This document shows positions 6,944 to 14,284 of a stretch of 28,110 nt of DNA, in pieces; the first letter of the stretch is position 1; each line of letters begins with the position of its first letter. Source of the stretch: JACMQX01 sp044225675 (GTDB lineage Bacteria; Pseudomonadota; Gammaproteobacteria; Burkholderiales; Burkholderiaceae_C); the NCBI GenBank assembly GCA_044225675.1, contig JBGAIH010000045.1:1-28110 (forward strand). The letters run 5' to 3'. The notes beneath the pieces were generated by a model. The model had not been told where the DNA came from and did not search any database. It saw only the letters and a program-made list of their open reading frames with translations. A program made the translations under genes and the position numbers.

Positions 6944-8347
6944 TCAGGCCATCTTGCTGATCGCAAAGCTTTTCACGTACTCGTCCGGTTTGGCCGGATC
7001 GAACTCCTTGCCCATCACCTTGAACTTGCGGTACGCACCTTCGGGCGGGCGGAAGCCGACCTGCGCCATCTGCTTCTTGGCGTCGGTGAGCAGGAAGACC
7101 TTCTCGGCGATCTGGCGGTAGTTGACCTCGCCCTTCACATAGCCCCAGCGCTTCATCTGCGTGAGCATCCACACCGCCATGCTCTGCCACGGCACCGGAT
7201 CGAAATTGGCGCGGTCGGGCACGTTGCGGATGTTGCCCAGGCCGTCGGCGAACTTGCCGGTGAGCACCTGCGCGATGACGGTCTCGGGCTGGTTCAGGTA
7301 TTGCGTGGGCGCGATGACCTTGGCGATCAGCTCACGGTCCTTGGGGCTGCTGGCCATGTAGCTCGCGGTGAGCACTGCGCGGTAGAGCGCCGCGAAGGTG
7401 TTGGGGTTCTGGCGGATGAATTCGTCGCTCACGCCGAAGGCGCAGCACGGGTGGCCGTCCCAGATCTCGCGCGACAGGATGTGGATGAAGCCGACCTCGT
7501 CATAGACCGCGCGCTGATTGAACGGATCGGGGCCGAGAAAGCCGTCGATGTTGCCGGCGCGCAGGTTCGCCACCATCTCGGGCGGCGGCGTGACGCGGAT
7601 CTGCACGTCGGTGTCGGGGTTGATGCCGTTTTCCGCCAGGTAGTAGCGCAGCAGGAAGTTGTGCATGCTGTATTCGAAGGGCACGGCAAACTTGAAGCCC
7701 TTCCAGGCTTTGGGATCGCGCTTGTCCTTGTGCTTGACGTGCAGCGTGATGGCCTGGCCGTTGGTGTTCTGGATGCTGGCGACGTTCATCGCGACCTGGC
7801 TGGAGCCCAGGCCCATGCTCATGGCCAGCGGCATGGGCGACAGGAAGTGGCTCGCGTCATGCTCCTTGTTGATCATCTTGTCGCGGATCAGCGCCCAGCC
7901 AGCCGTCTTGTTGAGCTGGACGTTCAGGCCCTCCTTCTTGTAGAAGCCCAGCGGGTCGGCCATGATGAGCGGACTCGCGCAGGTGATGGCGATGAAGCCG
8001 ATCTTCAGGTCCTTCTTCTCCAGCGGGCCGCGCTCCTGTGCCATGGCCTGCAGCGAAGCCAGCGCTCCTGCGGGCAAGGCCGCCGCGATGGCCGCGCGGG
8101 CCGTGCCGGCGCCGACCGCGCGCAGGAATTGCCGGCGCACGCTGTCCACCGGAAACAGCGCCTTGACCAGCGTCGCCTCCATGAAGTCGCGCGACATCGC
8201 ATCGGCGCTCGCATGGTCGCCCGGCGCATGGTCCTGCCCGCAGGCGCAGCGCAGCATGAGCGGACGGCTGGCATCGTAGGGGTCGTGGGCCGGCGTGTCT
8301 TGCGCGGCGGCCTGAAGGGAAGATCCGGATGGCGGCAGTCGGGACAT
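6944..8347 (-). CDS. NrtA/CmpA-type substrate-binding protein with long N-terminal extension (probable cyanate)
   Basis: Periplasmic solute-binding protein of 467 residues for the importer. The mature domain starts near residue 112 (DLKIGFIAIT) and shows the NrtA/CmpA-type pattern, with a ligand-pocket segment PEMVANLRAGNIDGFLGPDP and DGHPCCAFGV. The export signal lies unusually far in: a twin-arginine-like motif RRQFLRAVG at 71-79, followed by an Ala-rich hydrophobic stretch and a likely cleavage after about residue 103. The 70 residues ahead of it contain CACGQDH and a second His (Cys34, Cys36, His40, His45), which could bind a metal. ATG 8347 is favoured by AGAGG at 8354-8358, six bases upstream. 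It is the first gene of the importer-cyanase operon. Cyanate is inferred from cynS; nitrite or nitrate remain possible. Confidence 0.88.
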   Translation of the reverse strand: MSRLPPSGSSLQAAAQDTPAHDPYDASRPLMLRCACGQDHAPGDHASADAMSRDFMEATLVKALFPVDSVRRQFLRAVGAGTARAAIAAALPAGALASLQAMAQERGPLEKKDLKIGFIAITCASPLIMADPLGFYKKEGLNVQLNKTAGWALIRDKMINKEHDASHFLSPMPLAMSMGLGSSQVAMNVASIQNTNGQAITLHVKHKDKRDPKAWKGFKFAVPFEYSMHNFLLRYYLAENGINPDTDVQIRVTPPPEMVANLRAGNIDGFLGPDPFNQRAVYDEVGFIHILSREIWDGHPCCAFGVSDEFIRQNPNTFAALYRAVLTASYMASSPKDRELIAKVIAPTQYLNQPETVIAQVLTGKFADGLGNIRNVPDRANFDPVPWQSMAVWMLTQMKRWGYVKGEVNYRQIAEKVFLLTDAKKQMAQVGFRPPEGAYRKFKVMGKEFDPAKPDEYVKSFAISKMA

Positions 8348-8461
8348 GGTGCACCTCTTTGGAAATGGATGCCGATGCCATGCAAGCCCTGCGCCCGTTG
8401 CGGCCTGCGGGCGGCCCGACGCGAGCCGGCACCGCATTTCGCGCACGCTGCGTCGAGCCCG

Positions 8462-8479
8462 TGTAGGGCCAGCCCTACA
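8462..8479. promoter_or_regulatory. 18-bp perfect palindrome, probable operator of the cyanate operon
   Basis: TGTAGGGC-CA-GCCCTACA has 8-bp arms and a 2-bp centre. It sits in the 165-bp gap between the NarL-type regulator gene and the binding-protein gene, 115 bp upstream of the latter's ATG. Its geometry, TGTARG-N6-CYTACA, is that of the GacA/UvrY box (TGTAAG-N6-CTTACA), bound by regulators of the same NarL/FixJ family. A 2-bp centre cannot form an ideal hairpin loop and no T-tract follows, so an operator is more likely than a terminator. The regulator that binds it is inferred, not shown. Confidence 0.6.
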
Positions 8480-8512
8480 GAAGCCGGCCGCAGCAGCCGA
8501 GTTCAGCGGGGT

Positions 8513-9160
8513 TCAGCCTGTCTTGCCGTGGCGCTCGGCATAGAGCGCCAGCTCGACGTCGTTGCGCGCGCCGGTCTTCTCGAGGATGCGCGCCCGGTAG
8601 GTGCTCACCGTATTGGCCGCGAGCTGCAGCTGCGCACCAATTTCGCTCACGCTGTGGCCGCTGGTGAGCAGGCGGAACACCTGGTATTCGCGGTGCGACA
8701 GCGCTTCGGCGCCGCTGCGGCCGCCGGCACTGCCCACGGCGGCCGCCAGCGCCTCGGCCGTTGCCTGCGTCACATACACCCCGCCCGACGCTGCCTTGCG
8801 CACCGCCGCGAGCATGTCGTCGGGGTCGGCACTCTTGTTGAGGTAGCCGGCCGCGCCCAGCCGGATGCAGCGCACCGCGTACTGCTTTTCCGGGTAGGTG
8901 CTCAGGATCAGCACCGGCAGGCGCGGCCAGCGGCTGCGCAGCGCCTGCAGCACGTCGAGCCCGTCGCGGCCCGGCAGGGCGATGTCCAGCAGCACCAGGT
9001 CGAGGCCGGCGTCGCCGCCGAGCTGCTCGACGCGCTCGATCACCTCGGGGCCGTCCTGCGCCTCGGCCAGCACGCACACGTCCGGCGCATCGGCCAGCAC
9101 CTGCTTGAGACCCTCGCGCACGATGCGGTGGTCGTCGCCGATGAGCACGCGCAGGCTCAT
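8513..9160 (-). CDS. NarL/FixJ-family response regulator
   Basis: DNA-binding response regulator of 215 residues. Receiver domain at 1-120: acidic pair Asp9-Asp10 in IGDDHRIVREGL, phospho-accepting Asp59 in LVLLDIALPGRDG, Ser87 and Lys109 at the conserved switch positions. The C-terminal LuxR-type helix-turn-helix runs from about 153 (ALSHREYQVFRLL) through EIGAQLQLAANTVSTYRARILEKTG. ATG 9160 overlaps the kinase stop (ATGA), and the chosen start gives the standard N-terminus MSLRVLIGDDH. Coupled to the kinase and directly ahead of the cyanate importer genes, it is the obvious candidate to control them through the palindrome at 8462-8479. A role in wider nitrogen control cannot be excluded. 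Confidence 0.93.
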   Translation of the reverse strand: MSLRVLIGDDHRIVREGLKQVLADAPDVCVLAEAQDGPEVIERVEQLGGDAGLDLVLLDIALPGRDGLDVLQALRSRWPRLPVLILSTYPEKQYAVRCIRLGAAGYLNKSADPDDMLAAVRKAASGGVYVTQATAEALAAAVGSAGGRSGAEALSHREYQVFRLLTSGHSVSEIGAQLQLAANTVSTYRARILEKTGARNDVELALYAERHGKTG

Positions 9161-10383
9161 GCCGGCTCCGCCGCCGCGCGGGCCGCCACGCCGCGCAGCG
9201 GCAGCACCAGCCGGAAGATCGAGCCCTGGCCGATCTGGCTGGCGATGCTGATGTGCCCGCCGAAATGCCGGGCCCGCTCGCGCATGCCCATCACGCCGTA
9301 GGCGGTGGGTGCGTCGAAGGCGGACGCGGCCGCGCCGGTGCCGTCGTCCTGCACGCTCACGCTCAGGTGGCGCGCGTCCGCGTCGATGCGTGCGGTCACG
9401 CGCGTCGCGCGCGCATGGCGTCCGACGTTGCTGAGCATCTCCTGGAAGATGCGGAACACCGCCATCGCCGCCGGCTCGGGCAGCTCCACGCCCGGCGCCA
9501 CCCGCATGTGCCAGTCGAGTTTCAGCTCGGCCGACTGCACGAAGTCGTGCGCCTGCCATTCGAGCGCGGCCCACAGGCCCTGGTGGTCGAGGATGCTGGG
9601 CCGCAGGTCGGTGATGATGCGGCCCACGTTGTCCACGGCGTTCTCGATCAGCCGGCTCATGTTCTGGCATTTGGCGCGCATCCGCTCGCGCATGGCCTGG
9701 GCCGCATCCAGGTCGCGCTGCTGCTGCTCCGACAGGCGCCTGTCGAGCCAGTTGACGTCCATCTTGAGAGCCACGAGCAGGCTGCCCAGTTCGTCATGCA
9801 CCTCGCGCGCGATGCGGGTACGCTCGTCCTCGCGCACCGTCTCGGAATAGGCCGACAGCTCGCGCAGCTGACCGAGCGCCGCCGACAGCTCGCCGGTGCG
9901 CTCGGCCACCCGCAGTTCCAGCTCGTCCTTGGCCTTCTGCAGCGCCTCGGCCGCCCGCTTGCGCTCGGTGATGTCGACGAAGGTGATCACCGCGCCGAGA
10001 ACCTGCGCGCCATCGAGGATCGGGTGGCTCGAATACTCCACCGCGAAGGCGCTGTGGTCGCGCCGCCAGAACACCTCGGTGTCCAACCGGCACGGCAGGC
10101 CCTTGCGGAAGGCGTTGAAGATCGGGCAGTCGGTGTCCGGATAGGGCGAGCCGTCGGCATGCGAATGGTGCGTCAGCTCGTGCATGTTGCGGCCCAGCAC
10201 CTCGGCCGGCTCGAATCCGAGCATGCGCGCGCCGGCCCGGTTGATGAACATGCAGCGGCCGGCCAGGTCAATGCCGAAAATGCCCTCGCCCGTGGACTCC
10301 AGCAGCAGGCCCAGCTGATGCTGCCACAGCGCGCCGGGTTCGGCGCGCGGCGGCATCAGGACATGAAGGGCTTCGGCATGCAT
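9157..10383 (-). CDS. Soluble PAS-domain histidine kinase (NarX/DegS type)
   Basis: Sensor kinase of 408 residues without any membrane segment, so it should sense a cytoplasmic signal. One PAS domain spans about 18-140 (STGEGIFGIDLAGR to ITFVDITERKRA) with the segment DTDCPIFNAFRKGLPC. A coiled-coil linker (about 140-180) leads to a HisKA_3 dimerisation domain, where REVHDELGSLLVALKMDV contains the phospho-accepting His. The ATPase domain shows EMLSNVGRHARA, VQDDGTG and YGVMGMRERARHFGG. ATG 10383 is preferred to a TTG six codons further up at 10401. It is coupled to the NarL-type regulator by an ATGA overlap. The two PAS cysteines, 15 apart, could hold a metal or respond to redox state; this is a guess. 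Confidence 0.9.
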   Translation of the reverse strand: MHAEALHVLMPPRAEPGALWQHQLGLLLESTGEGIFGIDLAGRCMFINRAGARMLGFEPAEVLGRNMHELTHHSHADGSPYPDTDCPIFNAFRKGLPCRLDTEVFWRRDHSAFAVEYSSHPILDGAQVLGAVITFVDITERKRAAEALQKAKDELELRVAERTGELSAALGQLRELSAYSETVREDERTRIAREVHDELGSLLVALKMDVNWLDRRLSEQQQRDLDAAQAMRERMRAKCQNMSRLIENAVDNVGRIITDLRPSILDHQGLWAALEWQAHDFVQSAELKLDWHMRVAPGVELPEPAAMAVFRIFQEMLSNVGRHARATRVTARIDADARHLSVSVQDDGTGAAASAFDAPTAYGVMGMRERARHFGGHISIASQIGQGSIFRLVLPLRGVAARAAAEPA

Positions 10384-10443
10384 GGCCCCGGGTGTTAGCA
10401 ATGGCTATGCCAGAGCTGCCCCCACGGCGGCCGCCGGACGGAT

Positions 10444-10818
10444 TCAGTGGCCGAGGTCGGACAGCCCCACCGGCCGGGCGTCGCCGGTGCGCACCAGTCG
10501 GTCCAGGAAGGCCCGGGAGGCGGATTCGCTCCAGCCGGCCTTTCGCGCGAACCAGGCCAGCGAGACGGGGCGACTGGACATCACCGACAGGGCCCGCAGC
10601 AAGCCGGCCGTCCGCGGCGCACTGCCCAGATCGGGCCAGTGCATCAGCTCATAGCCGGCGATGACCGGCCCCGCATGAAAGCGCGACGACGCGTCGCGCT
10701 GCAGCGCAGCAGGACCGGTGATGCTTTCAAGCATCCAGGCGGAGAAGCGCCCGAACCAGGACTGGCGGGTGCCGCCAGGGCGAAAGTCGGGCTCGGATGA
10801 AACCGGATGAAACAGCAT
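10444..10818 (-). CDS. Hypothetical protein with winged-helix-like C-terminus
   Basis: A protein of 124 residues that I do not recognise as a named family. The N-terminal half is Trp- and Phe-containing (TRQSWFGRFSAWMLESITG), with HAGPVIAGYELMHWPDLG in the middle. The last 55 residues look like a small helix-turn-helix: TAGLLRALSVM, VSLAWFARKAGWSESASRAF as two helices with a turn, then LDRLVRTGDARPVGL as a third helix and wing. This suggests a small DNA-binding regulator. It lies 60 bp upstream of the PAS kinase gene on the same strand and could be its first cistron. The start is uncertain, as no good ribosome-binding site precedes ATG 10818. Codon use is like the neighbours, which supports it as a real gene. 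Confidence 0.6.
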   Translation of the reverse strand: MLFHPVSSEPDFRPGGTRQSWFGRFSAWMLESITGPAALQRDASSRFHAGPVIAGYELMHWPDLGSAPRTAGLLRALSVMSSRPVSLAWFARKAGWSESASRAFLDRLVRTGDARPVGLSDLGH

Positions 10819-10854
10819 GGGGGAAAGAATACGGTCGCCCCCGCCCTGCCGTTG

Positions 10855-10883
10855 TAGGAAACCATGAAGTCGCAGCTAGGAAA
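10855..10883. repeat. Two TAGGAAA repeats, 22 bp apart
   Basis: TAGGAAA occurs at 10855-10861 and again at 10877-10883. The start-to-start distance is 22 bp, two helical turns, so both would face the same side of the DNA. They lie in the 73-bp gap upstream of the 124-residue gene (leftward) and just beyond the stop of the 163-residue gene. A protein-binding site is possible, but two 7-mers are weak evidence. Confidence 0.3.
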
Positions 10884-10891
10884 ATCGCCAC

Positions 10892-11383
10892 TCAAGTTTT
10901 CCGGATCGCTGCATCGGCCTGCGCCGGCGCCTCCCGCACCAGCCGGAATCGGGTGTTGAGGTCGCGCGTGTCGAGGGCGAAGTACATGCCCGCGTAGCCG
11001 GGCATGAAGCGGATCCACCAGGGCACCATGCGGGCCTGCACGGCCCTGGCATGGACCGGCGTCGCATAGACGGTGATCGGCCGGTCGCTGCCGGCCGACT
11101 CCACGACGACCTGCTCGCCCTGGCGCAGCAGGCCTTCGCGCGCGTCCGTGAAGGGCGCCGCCCGTGAGATGAAGCAGCTCACCGTCATGTCCTGCAGGGC
11201 TTCGTAGATGTCGCCGTCCCGGGGATAGCGGGTGTCCGGCGGCAGCAGGCTGCGTTCGTAGTCCACGGCCCATTGGCTTTCGGGCCAGCCGATCTCGCGC
11301 CGCTCGCCGCGCTGCATCTCGGCCGAGAGATCGGCCATCGTCTTGTTCCAGCCGGGGGGCGCCGGCGGCAGCGCGGACGTCAT
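10892..11383 (-). CDS. Conserved-looking hypothetical protein
   Basis: A protein of 163 residues of unknown function. No signal peptide or membrane segment is seen. It begins MTSALPPAPPGWNKTMADL, has charged and Trp-containing stretches (REIGWPESQW) and a central part SCFISRAAPFTDAREGLL, followed by beta-like strands (QVVVESAG, PITVYATPVHA) and WWIRFMPGYAGMYFALD. No catalytic motif stands out. Its ATG overlaps the stop of the DUF1330 gene by 4 bp, so both products are made together, and it is probably a soluble protein working with that partner. ATG 11383 is fixed by this coupling; longer frames would run through the DUF1330 gene. Confidence 0.75.
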   Translation of the reverse strand: MTSALPPAPPGWNKTMADLSAEMQRGERREIGWPESQWAVDYERSLLPPDTRYPRDGDIYEALQDMTVSCFISRAAPFTDAREGLLRQGEQVVVESAGSDRPITVYATPVHARAVQARMVPWWIRFMPGYAGMYFALDTRDLNTRFRLVREAPAQADAAIRKT

Positions 11384-11682
11384 GGCTGCGGGCCGTCGTA
11401 GCCCTCGATGATCACCAGGTCGATGGTCGAGACCGGCGCCCGCAGCCGGATGGCCTCCTGGTATTCGGACGACTTCCAGCAGTCGAGCGCCGCCTGATAG
11501 GAGGGAAACTCCAGCACCACGTTGCGGCTGCGGCTGTCGCCCTCGGGGTTGTCGAAGGTGCCGCCGCGCACGAGGAAGCGGGCGCCGTACATGCGGAACG
11601 ACCGCGCATTGGCTTCGACATAGGCCTTGTAGGCTTCGGCATCGGTGACGTCGACGCGGGCGATCCAATAACCTTTGGGCAT
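11380..11682 (-). CDS. DUF1330 family protein
   Basis: A small protein of 100 residues with the ferredoxin-like alpha/beta dimeric barrel pattern of DUF1330: opening MPKGYWIARVDVTDAEAYKA, then RFLVRGGTFDNPEG, VVLEFPSYQAALDCW and the C-terminal strand VIIEGYDG. It is full length for the family. Members are often found among catabolic genes but have no established common reaction. A strong ribosome-binding site (GAGGAGAG) precedes the ATG. It is coupled to the 163-residue gene downstream and divergent from the acyl-CoA synthetase, with a 188-bp spacer that probably carries both promoters. Confidence 0.9.
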   Translation of the reverse strand: MPKGYWIARVDVTDAEAYKAYVEANARSFRMYGARFLVRGGTFDNPEGDSRSRNVVLEFPSYQAALDCWKSSEYQEAIRLRAPVSTIDLVIIEGYDGPQP

Positions 11683-11705
11683 GGGACTCTCCTCGGGCTG
11701 CCGGC

Positions 11706-11729
11706 CCGGCCCGTGTGATGACGGGCCGG
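11706..11729. repeat. GC-rich hairpin in the divergent spacer
   Basis: CCGGCCCG and CGGGCCGG form an 8-bp stem around an 8-base loop (TGTGATGA). It lies 24 bp upstream of the DUF1330 start and within the 188-bp spacer shared with the acyl-CoA synthetase. It could be part of the DUF1330 leader transcript or a regulator site. No T-tract follows, so it is not a convincing terminator. Confidence 0.35.
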
Positions 11730-11870
11730 CGGCCGGACGCCTCCATTTTTCGGACCATTGTTACCGCCGCCCGTCCGCTTGCCAATAGCCCAAGTACGGG
11801 AGGTGCTCCACCGCGCCCCTGTGCTTACCCCGATTCCCCCCGGACCGGCGCCGGCCTAGCATCCGGGCCC

Positions 11871-13730
11871 ATGCCGTTCATCCGTTCCCTGGCCGACATT
11901 CGCGCCATCGAGCAGCAGGCCTATGACGCCGCTGTGCCCCACCGCACCACCTATGGCCTGATCGCCGGCGCCGCCGCCCGCTTTGCCGACCGCGATGCCT
12001 TTGTCTACCTGCCGGACGGCGAGCTGGCCACGCTGCCGCGCCGCGTGAGCTACCGCGAACTGCTCGCCCAGGTGCACCGTGCGGCCAATCTGTTCCGCAG
12101 CCTGGGCGCCGGCCCCGACGACGCGGTGGCCATCCTGGCGCCCAATAGTCCCGAGACCCAGTTCGCCCTGTGGGGCGCGCAGCTGGCCTCGCGCGCCTGC
12201 CCGATCAACTACCTGCTGCAGCCCGAGCACATCGCCGCACTGCTCGAAGCCTCGGGCGCGCGCGTGATCGTGGCGCTCGGCCCGAACGACGAGCTGAACC
12301 TGTGGCCCACGGTGTCCCGCGTGCTGGCGCTGCGCCCGCTGCCGCTGGTGCAGATCCGCGCGGCGCCGGACGCTGCGACCGCCACCGGCGTGCCGGTGCT
12401 GCAGGACCTGCTGGCCGGCCAGAGCGAGACGCTGGCGTTCGATCCGCAGCTGTCACCCGACCGCATCGCGGCCTGCTTCCATACCGGCGGCACCACGGGC
12501 GCGCCCAAGCTCGCGCAGCACACCCATGGCAACGAAGCGCACACCAGCGCGCTCGCGCCCGGGTTCTACGGCTTCGACGAGCACACGGTCGAGGTCAACG
12601 GCTTTCCGCTGTTCCACGTGGCCGGCGCCTTCGTCTATGGCCTGTCGGCGCTGTCGGTCGGCGCCACCCAGGTGCTGCCCACCCTGTCGGGCATGCGCAA
12701 TGCCCGCTTCGTGCAGCAGTACTGGAAGTTCTGCGAACGCGAGAAGGTCACGGCGCTCGCCTGCGTGCCCACCATCCTGGCCACGCTCGCGGCGATGCCG
12801 GTCGACGCCGACATCTCGCGCGTGCGCGTGGCCTACACCGGCGGCTCGCCGCTTCCGGCCGAGCTGGCGACCCAGTTCGAGACGCGCACCGGCGTGCCGG
12901 TTCGCAACATCCTGGGCATGACCGAATGCGCCGGGCTGGTGTCGATCGAGCCGCTCGCCGCGCCACGGGTGCCCGGCTCCACCGGGCTGCGCCTGCCCTG
13001 GAGCGATGTGCGCATCGTGCCCTGGCGCGACGGCCAAGCGCAGCTGGGCGAGGACTGCGCGAGCGGCGAGACCGGCGTGCTGGTGCTGCGCGGCCCGCAC
13101 GTCAGCCCGGGCTACACCGACGCGGCCCGCAACACGGGCATGTTCGAGGGCGACTGGCTGATCTCGGGCGACCTCGGGCATCTGGACGCGCAGGGCTACC
13201 TGCACATCACCGGCCGCGCCAAGGACGTGATCATCCGCGGCTCGCACAACCTGGACCCGGGCCTGATCGAGGACGCTTTCATGGCGCACCCGGCCGTGGC
13301 CCTGTGCGCGGTGGTCGGCGAGCCGGATGCCTATGCCGGCGAACTGCCGGTGGCCTTCGTCACGCTGCAACCGGGCGCCCGGGTGCAGCCGCAGGCGCTG
13401 CTGGCCGAGGTCGCGCCCCAGGTCTATGAACGGCCGGCCGTCCCCAAGCGGGTCACGGTGATCGACGCCATGCCGGTGACGGCCATCGGCAAGATCTACA
13501 AGCCCGCGCTGCGCCTGCGCGCCATCGAGACCAAGCTGTCCGAGATGCTCGCCGATCTGGCGGGCGCCGACGGGCAGGCGCCCATCCGCGTGGAATGCGA
13601 GGAGCGCGGCAGCCGCCCCGTCGCCCGGGTGATCCTGCCGGCCGGTGCGTCCGCCTCGCTGGCCGCCCGGGTGCGCGAGAGGCTCGTGCCGATTTCCGTC
13701 ATGACCGAGGTGGTGACCGCTTCGGCCTGA
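11871..13730 (+). CDS. AMP-dependent acyl-CoA synthetase/ligase
   Basis: Cytoplasmic enzyme of 619 residues of the adenylate-forming superfamily, which activates a carboxylic acid with ATP and joins it to CoA. Seen: phosphate-binding loop HTGGTTGAPK (204-213), AYTGGSPLPAEL (321-332), adenine-binding GMTEC (349-353), the hinge region SGDLGHLDAQGYLHITGRAK (432-451) with DVIIRGSHN, and the catalytic Lys541 in AIGKIYKPALR. About 70 residues follow that lysine, more than usual for the family (ends often come soon after it). ATG 11871 is chosen because the sequence MPFIRSLADIRAIEQQA begins the recognisable protein; a longer frame from 11715 lacks support. The substrate is not readable; the nearby isomerase-like gene hints at an aromatic or cyclic acid. 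Confidence 0.9.
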   Translation: MPFIRSLADIRAIEQQAYDAAVPHRTTYGLIAGAAARFADRDAFVYLPDGELATLPRRVSYRELLAQVHRAANLFRSLGAGPDDAVAILAPNSPETQFALWGAQLASRACPINYLLQPEHIAALLEASGARVIVALGPNDELNLWPTVSRVLALRPLPLVQIRAAPDAATATGVPVLQDLLAGQSETLAFDPQLSPDRIAACFHTGGTTGAPKLAQHTHGNEAHTSALAPGFYGFDEHTVEVNGFPLFHVAGAFVYGLSALSVGATQVLPTLSGMRNARFVQQYWKFCEREKVTALACVPTILATLAAMPVDADISRVRVAYTGGSPLPAELATQFETRTGVPVRNILGMTECAGLVSIEPLAAPRVPGSTGLRLPWSDVRIVPWRDGQAQLGEDCASGETGVLVLRGPHVSPGYTDAARNTGMFEGDWLISGDLGHLDAQGYLHITGRAKDVIIRGSHNLDPGLIEDAFMAHPAVALCAVVGEPDAYAGELPVAFVTLQPGARVQPQALLAEVAPQVYERPAVPKRVTVIDAMPVTAIGKIYKPALRLRAIETKLSEMLADLAGADGQAPIRVECEERGSRPVARVILPAGASASLAARVRERLVPISVMTEVVTASA

Positions 13731-13749
13731 CGGATCGCTTCGGCCTGAC
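13718..13749. repeat. Tandem duplication across the synthetase stop codon
   Basis: CGCTTCGGCCTGAC occurs at 13718-13731 and again at 13736-13749, a period of 18 bp, so the TGA stop is repeated in frame. A 17-bp form of the unit (CGGATCGCTTCGGCCTG, 13731-13747) also recurs exactly at 13852-13868 inside the neighbouring lipoprotein gene. Confidence 0.7.
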
Positions 13750-13757
13750 CGACCGCG

Positions 13758-14249
13758 TCAGTCCTTGCAGAAGCCTTCGCCTTCCTTGATGTACAGGCAG
13801 GTGGTCTTGTCCAGCAGGTACTTCATGCCGGTGTCCTTGCCGGTGCCGGCGCGGATCGCTTCGGCCTGGCCGCTGCGCTCGAACTTGATGCGGTAGCCCG
13901 CAGGCGTGCCCTCGTAGGTCGCGAGGCTGTCGAGCGACTGGATCGTGATCAGGTACTTGCCGTTGTCGCGGTTTTCGATGGTGAGCCAGGTGCCTTCGGG
14001 GCCCGTCCACTTGCCCAGCCAGGTGTCGGTGATGCTGCGGCCGGTGGCCGGTGGCAGCTGGGTCGGCGGCGGCGCTTGCGTCACCGGGGCCTTGGCGGGG
14101 GCGACGGGCGGGCCGGGCTTGTCCTTGCAGCCGGCCAGGGCGGCTGCGGCCATCGCGGCAACAAGGGCCACGCGGACGAGCGCCGGGGTGGAAGTGCGCG
14201 CGGCCAACCGGCCGCCGGGGGCAGGAACGTGCGGGCGCAAGGGGTGCAT
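13758..14249 (-). CDS. Predicted lipoprotein of unknown function
   Basis: A protein of 163 residues with a signal peptide and lipobox: a hydrophobic stretch VRVALVAAMAAAALAGC places the lipidated Cys at 41. A Pro-rich linker (about 46-71) joins it to a compact C-terminal domain with LGKWTGPEGTWLTIENRD, YLITIQSLDSLATYEG and YRIKFERSGQ, a beta-rich pattern. It ends with CLYIKEGEGFCKD, where two cysteines may form a disulfide. The signal has a long n-region; an internal start is possible but none is clearly better. It lies 35 bp after the isomerase-like gene on the same strand. No family name can be given; a periplasm-facing membrane-anchored protein is the safe call. Confidence 0.78.
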   Translation of the reverse strand: MHPLRPHVPAPGGRLAARTSTPALVRVALVAAMAAAALAGCKDKPGPPVAPAKAPVTQAPPPTQLPPATGRSITDTWLGKWTGPEGTWLTIENRDNGKYLITIQSLDSLATYEGTPAGYRIKFERSGQAEAIRAGTGKDTGMKYLLDKTTCLYIKEGEGFCKD

Positions 14250-14284
14250 CAGGGTGTCTTTCGTGACGTCGATGCGCCATGCTA

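Noticed and set aside
8462..8479. The palindrome as an intrinsic terminator of the kinase-regulator genes
   Set aside because: The centre is two bases and no T-tract follows on the leftward strand; an operator fits better.
7301..9301. Rightward long open frame opposite the binding-protein and regulator genes
   Set aside because: Same shadow character; the opposite strand carries recognised families throughout.
12170..13429. Frames inside the acyl-CoA synthetase on both strands
   Set aside because: The synthetase motifs run continuously in one frame across the whole stretch; the others are shadows.
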